From contig JAVTLE010000023.1 of the NCBI GenBank assembly GCA_033439295.1, forward strand, positions 3,260,530-3,324,529: a stretch of 64,000 nucleotides of DNA, given 5' to 3'. The translations under genes were made by a program, and so were the position numbers. Positions 44,880 through 57,312 of this stretch are shown one piece after another. Each line of letters begins with the position of its first letter. Position 1 is the first letter of the stretch. The DNA comes from Deuterostichococcus epilithicus. Taxonomy: Eukaryota; Chlorophyta; Trebouxiophyceae; Prasiolales; Stichococcaceae. The notes beneath the pieces are model-generated. The model made no database searches. It saw only the letters and a program-made list of their open reading frames with translations, and was not told where the DNA came from.

Positions 44880-47259
44880 TCATCCTCGCTTGACAGCTCG
44901 CAGCAGCGGCCCGGCGGTGGTGGCCACCCGGTCCAGCTCCCCGTGGCCGACCAGGTCGCGCACATGGAAGCGCATGTCCAGTGCTGAACGCTGCAGCCGC
45001 CGGCCCGCTAGCTCCCGCTCAAACATCTCGCCGTACTTGCGGCGTGACACCAGGCCCAGCACCTCCGCGCGGCCCTTTGCCACGCTCCTCACCTGGAGGG
45101 AGCCAGCCGAAGGGGGATTGGGTGAGCGGTGCCCCAGCCCGCCTGCGTCTGGGCGACGCCTGCGGACGGCGGCGCTGCCCCGCGCTGCCCCGCGCTGCCT
45201 TAGCCAATGCTGCCAAGCGACGGCTTCAGGGAGGCTCGCATTTCCTATTGGCAGTCTTCGCGGACCACTCAAAACAGGTACAGGCTGTGAATAGCACAAA
45301 GTGGTGCAATCTCCCAGTGGTACTCGTAGGGTCTGACGAACCAGTCCATATCCTGATGTAATTTGCTGAACACCTGGAGGCCCTTCCAATCCAAAAGCGA
45401 GCAGTACGAGTCAAATGTGATTCAAGACGAGGAGTCACCAGCGGTCCAGTGTCCGGCACGCCAAAGAGGTACAGCCCCCGGTCAGTGGCATGTCGCGCCA
45501 GCAGCCCAGCGTTCAGCAGCAGCGAGATGTGCGCCTCGGTGACTCTGTGCGGTTGGGCGCCGCTGCCACCGTCGGGTCGGCCGCAGCCGATGCCGCCGCC
45601 GCCGCCGGCTGATTGTCTCCTGCCTGGAGTGCTGCCGGGCGCCGCTGCCGGGGCTGGGCCACTGCCGCCAGGGCTGGTGCGTGGCGTGACGGCACTGCCG
45701 CCGCCAGTGCCATCAGCATTCGGCGCCGCCGGCGCGCTGCCTGCTGCCGCGCCAGCTGAAATAGCGCTTCCGGCGGCTGCGGCACTGCTGCCGGCCTGCG
45801 CCGCCTGCCTGGCGCCCGGAGAGGCTGCCGCTGGAGCATCCGGGGCTGCCGCTGCGCCTCGGGCCGCGCCGCGCTGCCTCGTTGGGCCGGAGGGCCGCAG
45901 CAGCCGCACTCTGTGCGTGACGGAGTCCGCATCCTCTGCGGCTGCGGCTGCTGCCGGCAAGCTGCCCGTGCTTGGCGCTGCGCATGGCGGCACACCCACT
46001 GCCACGTCACGGCCGGCGTCTGGCAGCGGCTGCGCCAGCAGGGACAGCAGCTGCCGGTGCGGGATGGTCACCTGCGAATGCGTGGCTGGCAGAAAGTGTC
46101 ATCGTTAAGCAGTGGCCTCTCCGGGGCCAACTGCGGACGTTCCTGTTGCTCACGCAGACTGATTAGATCTGCGCGGGGTTGCGAGGTGCAGGCGCAAGGC
46201 TATGAATGTGCCCAGAGGTCCCAAGTTCACACCTCGGGGCAGCCGGGCACCACCGAGTGCAGGAACCAGTCCAGAGCAGCGAGCTGCGCGGCCGGCGTCT
46301 GCTTCGCGGCAAACGCGGCGCGTTGCCTGCGCACGACCGCCCTGTAGTCGTCCGAAAACATGTAGGCGTACTCATCGGCGGCGCCAGAGGCCAGTTTGAA
46401 GACACGTACTATGCCATCCCTCCTGTGTCAGGAAGGGTGCTCTGCTCAGTGCTGCTTCTAGTTGTGCTGAATTGCACGACTGGCGTTGCTTGTGTTTTCG
46501 GCGGAGCACACAGCCAGTGACATAGCCATGCCATAGTCTGTCACAATGCTTGACCTTGCCGGAAGCTCTCGAGCTGTGAGCTTACCGCAGGTCCTCGAGT
46601 TGGCGATCCACGGCAGTGCGGTCCGCCACGATGCTGTACAACTGAGACTTCAACATGACGGGCGCCAGGCTCGCAGTCCTGCCAGCCGGCGGGAACTGCG
46701 CATGCAGGAGCCGCAGCGCCGCCAGCGTGTCGCTGACTGCCGCCGCTGACGCCGCAGCGGCCTCCTCGGCTGCGGCCGCCGCACCGACTGCTGCGGCATC
46801 CGCCGCTTCGTCTTCACTATCGTCCTCGAACACACCCGCAGGGCCGCGCTGCACCGCTCCCACGAGCGGCGGCTTTTCAACGCCGGCCGCAACGGCCGTC
46901 TGATGCTCCGACGGCCGCAGCTGCCGCCGAGGCTGCTGCGGCTGCTGCTGCTGAGCCTGATGCGAAGCAACATGCCACAAGCTTGGTTCGACTGCACACG
47001 GAGTCTCGGCCAAATATGCTTCAGTGAGCAATGAAGGTCAGGCAGAGGTTGCACTTTAGTTGGCACAAATGTTCATGGACCAAACCTGTGCACGGCCCTG
47101 CTGCGGCGCTCGCGCGACTTGCTGCGCCTGGGCCGCAAAATCGGGCAGCACCGTCTCACGTATGAAGCCAGCGTCATTGACGTTGAGTTCAGGCACCTCC
47201 TTGTACCGCGGCGCTGTGCGCTGCCGCTTAGCGCTCGGCCAGGAGCCCCCATACGCCAT
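44880..47259 (-). CDS. STK19: STK19 winged-helix nuclear protein, 526 aa
   Basis: Five exons join in frame: 47259-47086, 46956-46586, 46422-46233, 46071-45439, 45092-44880. Key blocks: SQLYSIVADRTAVDRQLEDL joined to RRDGIVRVFKLASGAADEY, then ISLLLNAGLLARHA, YLFGVPDTGPLVRSVAKGRA, LVSRRKYGEMFERELAGRRL, DMRFHVRDLVGHGELDRVAT and TTAGPLLRAV. These follow human STK19 to its C-terminus. STK19 was first named a kinase but is now regarded as a DNA-binding winged-helix protein that acts in transcription-coupled nucleotide excision repair. No protein-kinase motifs are seen here, which agrees. Exon 4 contains a roughly 120-residue Ala/Pro/Gly-rich insertion between two helix blocks, probably a disordered loop. 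Divergent from the kinesin gene. Confidence 0.9.
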
Positions 47260-48107
47260 GTTCAGTACACTTCGACAATCGCTACATCATCCGAGTCATA
47301 TCCCAATTATCTGAGGACAAAAGTGTTGTGGTCAATCTTCTGCAGACGTCGCACCGGACTGAGCGAGCCAGGCTAAGTGAGCTTCTGGAGATTCAAGCAA
47401 CCAAATGAAACATGCCAATGTCAGCGCGAGACCCTCGTGAGCCACTGGACTGAATCTGCGGGACGTGAACCCTGCGATATGAAGTGGTAGGGCAGCAGAG
47501 CCTTTCGTAGAGCACAGCACAACGCAGCATGGAAGCACAGGACGAAAAGGAAGGAAGCAGCACACCTTTCGAAGTGAGCTGTCGCGGGAACAGAGTTTCG
47601 TGTGATATGTTGCGGGCAGAGCACAAGTTGACAAGCCTTCCACGCTGGTCAGGCCAGTGCACTGTTGCTGAGATCTGGGCTGCACTGCAAGAAGTAGGCG
47701 CATTCTGTTGAGAGGCGATAGCGACTGCGACTTCCATACGGTCCGACAGCTTCCGTCAGCGCAAGCTACTTCGCGGCCGCACTTGAATGCTGAACAAGAC
47801 AAGCTGTCGTCTATAGCACAGAATCGAGACAGCTGCTTGGGTTACAAACACGGTTGGTTCCAAGTCGGATGTCAAGCCTCGGCAAGTCGCTGCACAAGAT
47901 TTGACAGCGCCCTGCAGGCCAGCAAGGTATTGAAAGAATGAGCAAGATCCCTGCGCCTCCAGACGCTACGCCATTGTCGTCGAAGGTGCGTTTTGCATCC
48001 AACACAGGTTGGAGATAGCGCTAGCTGTTGCACATGCAGCAGCAGTCTACACTCAGACCAGCTCAGCGCAGTCTGAGGGAAGCTTCTCAACTGAACATGC
48101 TTCATTG
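47260..48107. promoter_or_regulatory. 848-bp divergent region between STK19 and kinesin-14
   Basis: No supported exon. Contains both 5' flanks. GC content drops relative to the genes; no clear motif repeated in both orientations was found. Confidence 0.55.
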
Positions 48108-51100
48108 ATGCAGGAAAACACTTTGGGTAGCAAGCGCCGGCTGAGCGGCGGAGGCAATGCTGCACCTCCCGCCAAGCGGGCAGGACCCGCAGCTTATGGC
48201 GCTTCCGCCGGCACCACAACCACCATCGTACGTGCCTCCTGGATATCGCTCAGCATGTTGGCCGAGCGCCGTGCTGTTGCCAGCACCCTGTTCAGACACA
48301 TGCGCAGGTCACGCGCTTGCCAGGGGGTGCATCCCTACAAGAGGGCAGCTCACCGCAGCACGTTCGTCAACGCAGGACTGCGAGGCGTGGGACGCTGTGG
48401 CGGCGCAGCACGGCTGGACGCTGGAGGAGTGCCTGGCTCACAAGCTGGCTTTCAAAAAGCGAGACGACCCAAAGGTCAAAGCGGATGCCATGGCCGCGCA
48501 CATGCGCCGCCTGCGCGCCGCCGGCCGCCATCTTCTGGATCTGACACGCTCGTGAGCTTGCTGCTGCCTGGAAAGGGACATGCCAGACGCAAAGGGCGTC
48601 TGTCGCTGGTGTCAGGCTGATGTCACGTTGAGGGGCACCTGCATGCCTTGGCTGCGACAAGCATGTGAGAAGCGCTTTTCCAGTCTTCCACAAGCTGGGT
48701 CGAAATTACAATTCAATGCGCGCCGGGCACTTCGTGACAGGAGCCGAGGTGGCCGGTATGAGGCTGTGTGCGATTCTGTTCGGTTGCGCATCTGCAGCCA
48801 AGAGTCCGACCTGGAGGCGCTGATGACGGACCTGGTGACGGAGGAGAAGACGCGCGAGGCGGACCGCGCGGCGCATGAGGCCGCGCTGACTGAGCTGCGC
48901 TCGGAGGTGTCCGCTACGCGGGTGGGCCCTCTGCAGCCTATTTAACCTTCATGGGCAATGAGCACCTGATGTGTTCGAGGGGGGTTTGCTGTGGCTGTCT
49001 TGACAGAACTGCTCGCTGCTCTGGATGCATTTATGGGACGTCACTGTCAAGCTAGATTTGGCATCTAGGTCCAGCCGTCTGGTGCATGACCATGCGATTG
49101 AAAGACCAGCCTGGCCGCTTGCCCTGTAGGCCAAGCTGGCGGAGCAGGAGGCGGCGACAGCGGCGGAGGCGACGGCTGGGGCAATCGCGCAGGAGAAGCT
49201 CGACAGCGCAGCGGCAGAGCTGGACTCTGCGGCCGCCGCGGTGGCGGCCAGCCGCCAGGAGCTGTCCCAGACGCAGGAGCAGTTGGCCGAGGCCCGCAAG
49301 CAGGTCCGCAGGCTGCAGCCCTGCTTCCAAGTCAGGCGGCCCCTGCTTGGCACTGGGCGCTGGAGATCCCCGGAAACATAGCCTCCCCCAGTCACGTCAG
49401 AAAGCTGCTTGCGGCGGTTGCACTAGCAGCTCCCCAGCGGGAAGCTGCGTGCAACGGTAATGCATTATTTGGGCAGCTCTCTGTGTTCCCGCACATGGAC
49501 TGGTGCTGAGCCGCCGCTCTCTGCCGGCAGGTGGCGACGCTGGACGACCTGCACGGGCAGTCGCAGCGGTACAACGTGCAGCTGCAGGAGTACAACGCCA
49601 AGCTGCAGGGGGAGCTGCGGGAGGCTCAGGCTGCGGCGTCCGCCGTCGGCGCGGCGCGGGACGCGCTCGCCGAGGAGGCCGCCGGGCTGCGCGGCCAGCT
49701 GTCCGCAGCGCAGGCGGAGGCACGGTCAGCGCAGGTGATTCTCCAGCCCCAACTCCACTCTCCTCCCCAGAAAAATACGTTTCTTGTCTTCCCTGCACCT
49801 GCGACCGCTGCTCAGGCTTGTGCGGCAGTCCTGGGGCACGAGGACTGCTGCAGGCGACCGGCGCGGCTGCGGAGCGGCGGTGTGCCCCTCGAAGCGGCGG
49901 AGCCAGTCACACGAACAAGCATGAGCTGTCGCAAGTCACCATCACCCTGGGCCGATAGCTTGCATGCGCACTGCGCAGGCCAGCTGCACTGCGACAGAGG
50001 CGGCAAGGGATGCCGTCGCCGGCGACGCAGCGCGGCTGCGCGGCGAGCTGGCGGCGATGACGTCTGCACGGGATTCTGCGCTGGCGGACCTTGTGGCGGC
50101 ACGAGAGCAGCTATCGGCCTTCCGGGAGTCGTCAGGCAAGACGGCGGAGGTGCTGGCTGTGGAGCAGGCCGCGACTGCGGCGCTGACGCTGCGCAACCAG
50201 TCGCAGGTGTGTTTGCCCACGCAGCGGTTCAACCCTGGTGGCCGCACGGCTGCAGGCTGTCTGCAGCCACGGTGCTGCCTGCCTGTTGCTCCTGCCCTTT
50301 GCTCCTGCCGTTTGACCACAGCGTCTTTCGCTGTGCATTGGCTGGAGAGAGACGGGCATCTGCAGGCAGAGGAGCAAACTGCAGGTGGGGCGGCAGGCCC
50401 GCCGTGCTCAAGCCTGGCCAAGCAGCAGCCTAGTGGGCATGACGCCCTGAGACAGCGTATGCGCGAGCCACTTGCGTGATGCACCCGACATTCTCATGTG
50501 CAGGCGCAGGCCAACGCGCAGCTGCAGGCGGAGGTGGCGGCGCTGCAGGCGGCCAAGGCGGCGGCCGACAGCGCGACGGCGGGCGCCGGGCAGCAGGCGG
50601 CAAGCCTGGGCACGCAGCTGGCCGACACGCGGGCGCAGCTGACGGCGGCGCAGGGCCGCGTACGGGAGCTGGAGGCCCTGCGCTGCAAGCTGCACAACAC
50701 CGTGCTTGTGGGTCCACGCCCTGCGTCGACACCCTCCCTTGCCCTGCCAAGCGGGTCATTAAACCGAAAGCTCACGCTGTACACTGCACCAGGAGACAGC
50801 GCGTCGTCAGGGAACAAGAAAGGAAGAGAGCCTCTGGCATCATTGGTCCGCCTTGAAAGGTTGCTGTGCTTGGTCATGGCGATGCTGAAGCGGCATCAAT
50901 TGATGTGTGATCGCACCGCGCCGCCCGCAGGAGCTGAAGGGCAACATCCGCGTCTTCTGCCGGGTGCGGCCGGCGGCGGAAGCCGAGAACGGCGAGACCG
51001 CCTGCGAGCTGCCTGCCTCTGGCGACGGTGAGGGCTCGTCATCGCCTGCACAGTCGACTGGGTATCGCTGGAACCCTCCTGTGGGCGGTGCAGCAGGGAA

Positions 51101-54015
51101 AGGACTCGGCTGCCTGGCATACCCTGCACCCCAGTTGAGAGTTGCCGTGGTTGCCGTGTGGGATTGCAGATGGCCTCGTGGGTCGGCCACGAAGTGCCTC
51201 CAGCAAGATGGTACTGTCACCAAGCAGGACGGGCGCTGGAGCTGGTCGTCCCGGCGAGCGGCGACAGGCCGGGCAGCGGCGAGCGCTACAGCTTCGCCTT
51301 CGACCGTGTCTTTGGGCCCACCGCCCCGCAGGTGCCTCTGCAGTTTCTGCACGTGGCTGGCGAGCACCTCGACGCTACGCAGCTGCAACAATAGTGTCCG
51401 CCAGCGCAATGCTGCCGAAGCTGTGCCAGTCGGTCCTGCTGAAGGGTCTTCAGAATCACAGCTGCACTGTTTCAGTCCAAGTCCCCATGCTTCAAATTGC
51501 CACCTGTATGCGAGCAGGAGGAGGTTTTCGAGGAGATCTCGCAGCTGGTGCAGTCCGCGTTGGACGGCTACCGCGTCTGCATCTTCGCGTATGGTGCGTT
51601 TTCTGGGAGCTGAGGATTTGCAAGGATGCAGGGCAGCGTGCACCTGCCACGACCAGAAATAGCGCATGGTGTCGTTTGCGCCCGGCGCAGCGTCACATTT
51701 GCTGGGGAAGCCGCAGCAGTGCGACTTGACTGGCATGCGCCAAGCATGCAATCCCTAAGCTCGGCTGTGGTGGGTGTGCTCAGGCGCAACTGGCTCCGGC
51801 AAGACGCACACCATGCTGGGCACGCCGGCGCAGCACGGCATGATCCCGCGCGCTATGGCGCAGCTGTTCGCGGCGTCCACTGAGCTGGAGGCCGCCGGCT
51901 GGACCTTTGACATGAAGGTGAGCATACCATGCTCTTGAACATGTCGACAGTAGGATTCTGGGAGTAGAAGGACGGACCACCGGCGCAGCTGCATCTCGAT
52001 TCGGTGCACAGCATGCAATGCCTGCGCCTATCCTCGCCTGCGCGCATGTCAATGCCGGGCGGAAGCTGTGCTTGTGGACGCCCCCCCTCCTGCGCGCGGG
52101 GTCTCAGCCGCCAGCCAAGAATTGCGCCTGCTTCCACAGGCGAGCATGCTGGAGTGCTACAACGAGGAGTACCGGGACCTGCTGGGCAAAGGGCCGCCTG
52201 CCGGCAAGAAGCACTCGGTGCGCTCTTGTTCGAGCGGCTTTCATCCAGGTTTGCACGACTTTCGTGCTGCAATCGAGCGTTGAATGTGCTGCAGATTCGG
52301 CTCGAGCGAGCATCGAAGAAGGCGGGCATCGACACAGGGCGTGGACCGGGCAGCGTATTGCGCCAGAGCTGGTGTGGAAAGCGATTGCACTGCCTCGTGC
52401 CGCTGCATGCTGAGCTGAACTGGGACGTCCGAAACCGGCGCAGGTGTCGCACGACGAGCAGGGCAACACAAGCGTGAGCTACCTTGAGGCGGTGGACGTG
52501 CAGCACCCCGACCGGGTGGCCGGCCTGCTGGAGCGGGCGATGCGGCACCGCGCCGTCGGCGCGACTGCGCTGAACGAGCAGTCGTCGCGCTCTCACCTAG
52601 TCTTCATGCTGTCCATCGCCGGCCGCCAGGAGGCCAGTGGCCAGACGGTCTCGGGTGAGGGTTGTCCGCGGCTGAGTCCTCAGTGTTCGGCTGTCCCTGA
52701 GCAATTGCTGCGTGGGCTGGCAGAGAACCCCTCCGGTTGTGCATGTACAGGTGGCAGGAGAAAGCACAGTCGCTCAGGATACGGGTGCCAACCAATGGCT
52801 GGCAGGGAACGGCGTGGCAATGCAAGAGACGCAGTGCACTGGACGGCAGGGCTAGCTCAATGGCACTCTTTCGACGCTGGAGCTTTGCAAATGGCAGTCC
52901 ACTCACGGCCAGGTTCGGGCATGGCCCCGCAGGCGCGCTCAACCTCATCGACCTGGCGGGCAGCGAGCGGCTGTCGCGGTCGCTGGCGCAGGGGGACCGC
53001 CTCAAGGAGACCCAGAACATCAACAAGAGCCTGTCCGCCCTTGGTGCGCCCGCCCCAGCAGGTCCTCGGCTCCCTTGTGCTAGATCACGTCGCCGTGCCC
53101 GCCTCCGCGGGCGGCGATCGCCTGGCGGCGGCACCGAGAGCCGCAGCAGCCGGACCTGCGGGCAATGTGAATTACAGCAAGGCAGCAGCCACCAGTGCTC
53201 GTCAGGCGTGCCCTTGATTGTCGTCTTGGGCGGTCTGCCGCAGTGCCAAGGACACATTGCGCGGCTGGACCACAGCCGGCAGGATGCCATGCTCGAAGTG
53301 CGGTCAAGCTGAAGTGCTGTAGCATGACATGCTGAAATGTGCGCAGGCGACGTGATCATGGCCCTGGCGAACAAGGAGGCGCACATCCCCTTCCGCAACT
53401 CCAAGCTGACGTGGCTGCTGCAGGTGCAGCCGCCAACTGCTTGTATGCAAGTAATGCAAAGTGCATTTCATTCGAGCTCTATGCCTGGCTGGCAGCACAT
53501 GCTGGGATCATGTCCATATTCCAGCTCACGATGCAGCCCCGAGTAATCTTATGCCACGCACTGGCCGCGCTGCTGCACCGCAGCCATCGCTGGGCGGCGA
53601 CGCCAAGACGCTCATGTTCGTCAACGTCGCGCCGACGCCCGCTGCCGCGCCCGAGTCCCTGTGCTCCCTGCGCTTCGCATCAAAGGTGACACTGCGCCGC
53701 CAACGGCAAACCAAACAATGCAGATACAGCCAATACCCAGATAGCAGTATTTGCTGCCGCCCCGCGCACGAAGCCCAACTCAATGTAGCCCTGGTACCTG
53801 CTGCCGCTGTCAGGCCCGCGGGGCGAGCATTTTCAAGCATCTGTTGCAGACCGCAGCGCAGTCCGGTGCAAGCCTATATTTTGTAACGCCTGAGCTCTGT
53901 TGACGAACCTTGCATGTATATAACACGATACAACAGGCTTGCACACGCTCTGCGCAGGTGAACGCTTGCGATGTGGGCACCGCACGCCGCACGGCAGGCG
54001 CCAGCAGCAGATGAA
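48108..54015 (+). CDS. Kinesin-14 family motor with C-terminal motor domain
   Basis: Minus-end-directed microtubule motor of spindle or cortex type (family role). ATG 48108 starts a basic head ([19 protein letters not shown]). Exons at 48370-48550 and 48780-50700 encode a long Ala/Gln/Glu-rich coiled coil ([56 protein letters not shown]). The neck and motor begin at [14 protein letters not shown] (50930), then [13 protein letters not shown] (51280), YRVCIFAYG (51570), P-loop [11 protein letters not shown] (51793), [16 protein letters not shown] (52143), switch [12 protein letters not shown] (52577), switch [15 protein letters not shown] (52945), [27 protein letters not shown] (53380), [14 protein letters not shown] (53595) and [10 protein letters not shown]. 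The last exon encodes [18 protein letters not shown]. Neck plus C-terminal motor is the kinesin-14 layout. Two coiled-coil exons resemble each other (see findings). Confidence 0.93.
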
Positions 54016-54856
54016 GCTGCCGGCGGCAGCCTGTCATCTTTGGATGGCGGCAATGCTGCGGTCGAGGTCACCATCGCACAGCAAAGTTGAAAATGCTCCT
54101 ACGAATGTGTTAGGTACCTACTACAGACAAAGGGTTGCCTTGCAGCTCTGGGTGACATAGTTGACGGATTGCGGACTTCATTGATGACTCTGCGCTGGCT
54201 GCAAAGCTCTAATGAAGTAACTTGATGGGGACAGCCAGGGAACACCAATCTTATGCATCGTATGACAACATGCGATACCTTTGCATTGTAAATTCTCGCA
54301 GCACCGCGGCCACCGCCAGTATGCTCTCGGTCGAATTCTGAACGCGGGGCGCTATCGTTGCGACCAAAGCAACTAGGCTGAGCACAGGCTGAAGGCTCAA
54401 AATCAAAAGTATGAAGCCGTCTGCGGCCGAAGGCCATCCTGGAACGTATGGCGATGTACAATCCGCTTCACTGGGCTGGGCACCCGGACCGCCGCCGGCG
54501 ACCGCCGCTATTGGCCCCGCCGAGAAGCCGGCACCTGAAGATGAGCATCATGCAAATTAGACCAGTATCCCTTGATCATCCAAGAAAAGACATCCAGATC
54601 AGGTGTGGCATGGGTTCCTCAAACGCAGGCCAAATTGTGCACAGGTATGCTTGCCATCCTGATCACTCACCCTATGACGTTGAATCTTGTTCTTCGCTGC
54701 AGGCCATACATCTCCGACGTCGATTGTCGAACATGGATGTGCGTATGCTCCCTACTACGCTGCATCACGCGATTCTGAGTGGCATCCAGAACGTGCTGCC
54801 ATTGCTTTAGCTGTGCGCTCATCTGGCACCGTGAAGCAGGGTCAACAACTGAAGTG
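54016..54856. other. 841-bp intergenic region with a short ORF
   Basis: Kinesin 3' flank with TGTAA at 54287-54291, 272 nt past the stop, a plausible poly(A) signal. An ATG frame at 54411-54560 (49 codons, begins MKPSAAEGHPGTYGDVQSA) might be a leader or first exon of the next gene but has no fitting donor. Confidence 0.45.
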
Positions 54857-57312
54857 ATGCCTGAAGCGTCCTTGGCTGCGCAATTCATCAAGCAGCAGGC
54901 CGGGAAATACATCCAGGTGCGCAGCCGCTGCCACGACTTGGTGGTTCAGTGACGACGCACGGATCCATCTCGCATCTGGCGTCTGAAACATGTGCGACGG
55001 TTCTGCCTGCTGCAGGAGAAGCTGACTGGCGATGACGACAACAAACGCCCCGAGCACATTTGCCAGCAGCAGTCAGCGGTGGCAGCGGCAACAGCGGCGG
55101 TGGTGGTGTTGCCAGCCATGACTACGTGCCCCAGGGATCTGGGCAACAGAGCGGCTGCGGCAGCGGCCAAAGCCAGGGCTTGAGCGGCAGTGGCGGTGGC
55201 GGGACATGCCCCAGAGCTCTGGGCAGCAGGGCGTTTAGGGCGGCAGCAGTTACGGTGGCGGCAGCGGATGTATTGTTAATGTTGACGTAGTCCCCAGAGC
55301 TCTCTGCAGCAGGGCAGCTACAGCGCCGGCGGCCAGGGCGGCGGGAATACGTATGGCCAGCAGCACTCGCAGGGTGGCGAGGGGGGTATGGCAAGCCGCT
55401 CCCGCTCTCCCGGCTTTCCCCGCCCAGACCCGTACTTCAACGGGGAGATGTGACCTGGCCACTGACGTATTTTTGCTATTCTTTGATTCACACCTTAGCC
55501 ATGGACGTTCACTGATAGGAACGCCATTGTCGCTATGGGGTCAGTCAACCTCTGCCGAGGTGTGTCACTTGCATCGTGGTCGTGATAACACGTGTGCTTC
55601 GAGGCAGTGACCATGCAGCGGCGGCACCACCAGCGCATGAGGCAGGCTGTGCGCCTCTTGGATGGTGGCAACCTCCCAACAACAACATGCCAAAAGGCTG
55701 GAGCGCTGCCTTGTTGCGTTGCGCCATCACTGACACAATGCCTGCGTGCAGGCGGTAGTGGAGGCGGCCTTACGCCTTACCCAGGGCAGCCCCGCAGGCA
55801 GCGTGTCTTACGAATAGCAGGGCGGCGAGTTGTACGGGCAGCAGGGTGGCGGTTACGACCAGCGGCCCGACTTCGACTCTCACTGGCGCCGGTGCTGGAG
55901 GGAATGGCGGCGGCAATGGCCCGCAGGGTAGCGGTTATGATGACGAGCCAGGATATGGCGGCGGCCGCCCCCACAGCGGCGGGTACGGCGCCGCCCAGGA
56001 GCAGGGCTTCGGCGGCGGTGGGGCTTACGGCGGTGGAGGCGGCCAGGATATCGACTGGTCCAACCTGGGGAGCCTGGCCAGTCACTTCCAGCAGATGCAG
56101 GTGGGTCTTCGCCAGTCACATGAAACCTGATCCGCTGCAAAGACAAGATTTGTGACCTTGGAAAGAGATGGCTGGCGTCCTATGCACTGGCTGGACCGTA
56201 CCAATTTGCACTTGCGCATTTCAATACCGCCTTGCTCGATCAATGCCGCAGGTCGGCTTTGCTGCTTTGGCAGACATCCTTCCGAATTGTCACTTGTCAG
56301 ATACCAGTGTGCGCGCAATGCAGGAGGATGGCGAGGACGTCAACCACCACAACTTCGCCAACAAGATCCAGAACGTGAACAACACTCCCAACACCAATGT
56401 GGTCGGCATATCAGCCTGGCTCTGCCTGCATTTTGCTGTGCTCTATCTGCCGCAAGGGTCCCTGTGATTATGTGCCTCAAGGCTGCTCTATCACTTTGTT
56501 TGACACTTCTGCACATGCGTCAAACTTGCTCTGCGTTGGTGCGGATTGACACTCTACATCAACCGAGTGAATGGTTCGATGCACCGCTCACGCTCTCATG
56601 CTAACACCATTCTGTCATCCTGCAGGTCACTCAGCTACTGAGCGCATTCCAGTCCCAAACCGGCAACAGTTACAACCCAGGCCACTCAGGTGCCTGCTTG
56701 CTGCTTGTCGGACACATGCGCACGCTTGTGCCCGCCAGAGCTCACTTGCACTCACGTGCAGCAGCCATGTGCAGCGCTCATGCCCTGACTATCTCCGGGT
56801 CAAGGACGCGTGCACATGCAGCATCCGCAGTCATTCTCACCCCCCTTGCCGCACGGGGCATCTCCTTTCAAGGGGGTCGGCTCTCAACTGCGGCTCGATG
56901 AATCGATGCCGGGTCTTGCGCCGCAGGCTCCGACCCCAACTCACAGCTGGACGCTCTGGCTGACTTCGTCGGCCAGAAGACGGGGCAGCAAGTGCTGGTC
57001 AAGATCCTGCAGAGCCTGTGCGCCCCCTCCCCCCCTTCTGCCTGCTGCAAGTTTTGCTGCTGTCGCATGTATCAGGTGACCCGTCGGAAGGGCAGCATGA
57101 GGTCCTGCATCAGCAGTTCAGCACCACCTCGTCCCTACGCGCATGCTCGGGCTGATAATTCATCGGATGAGATCCGGCTTGCAAGGCGCCTTCCGCACCG
57201 TCTTGCTGTGGCGCGCCGCTGGCGTGCCCTGCAAGCTGCCACTCCATTCCAAAGTCGAATCTTGTCTGCCGATTTGAACAGGGTCGAGTGGAAGCTCAAT
57301 GGCAAGACCTAA
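54857..57312 (+). CDS. Gly/Gln-rich low-complexity protein, 5' half unresolved
   Basis: ATG 54857 opens MPEASLAAQFIKQQAGKYIQ, ending at a GTGCGC donor at 54917; a candidate exon from 55016 continues EKLTGDDDNKRPEH. Between 55090 and 55850 Gly/Gln/Ser-rich sequence (HDYVPQGSGQQSG, YSAGGQGGGNTYGQQHSQGG) runs through several frames with stops, so the exon limits are unsure. The 3' half is clear and in phase: a Gly-rich exon ending GGGGGQDIDWSNLGSLASHF near 56099, then 56324-56398 (VNHHNFANKIQNVNNTPNTN), 56626-56689 (TQLLSAFQSQTGNSYNPGHS), 56927-57017 (QLDALADFVGQKTGQQVLVK) and 57282-57312 (ending VEWKLNGKT). No family recognised. Composition suggests a prion-like or phase-separating domain followed by a short folded tail. 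Confidence 0.6.
55090..55380 (+). repeat. Decayed ~80-bp repeat units in the Gly/Gln-rich gene
   Basis: The block TGCCCCAG(G/A)G(A/C)TCTGGGCA(A/G)CAG recurs near 55128 and 55206, and as TCCCCAGAGCTCTCTGCAGC near 55290, each flanked by GGC-GGT-rich sequence. Spacing is about 79 and 85 bp. The ancestral reading PQSSGQQG is open in unit 1 and unit 3 but hits TAG in unit 2. Confidence 0.7.
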
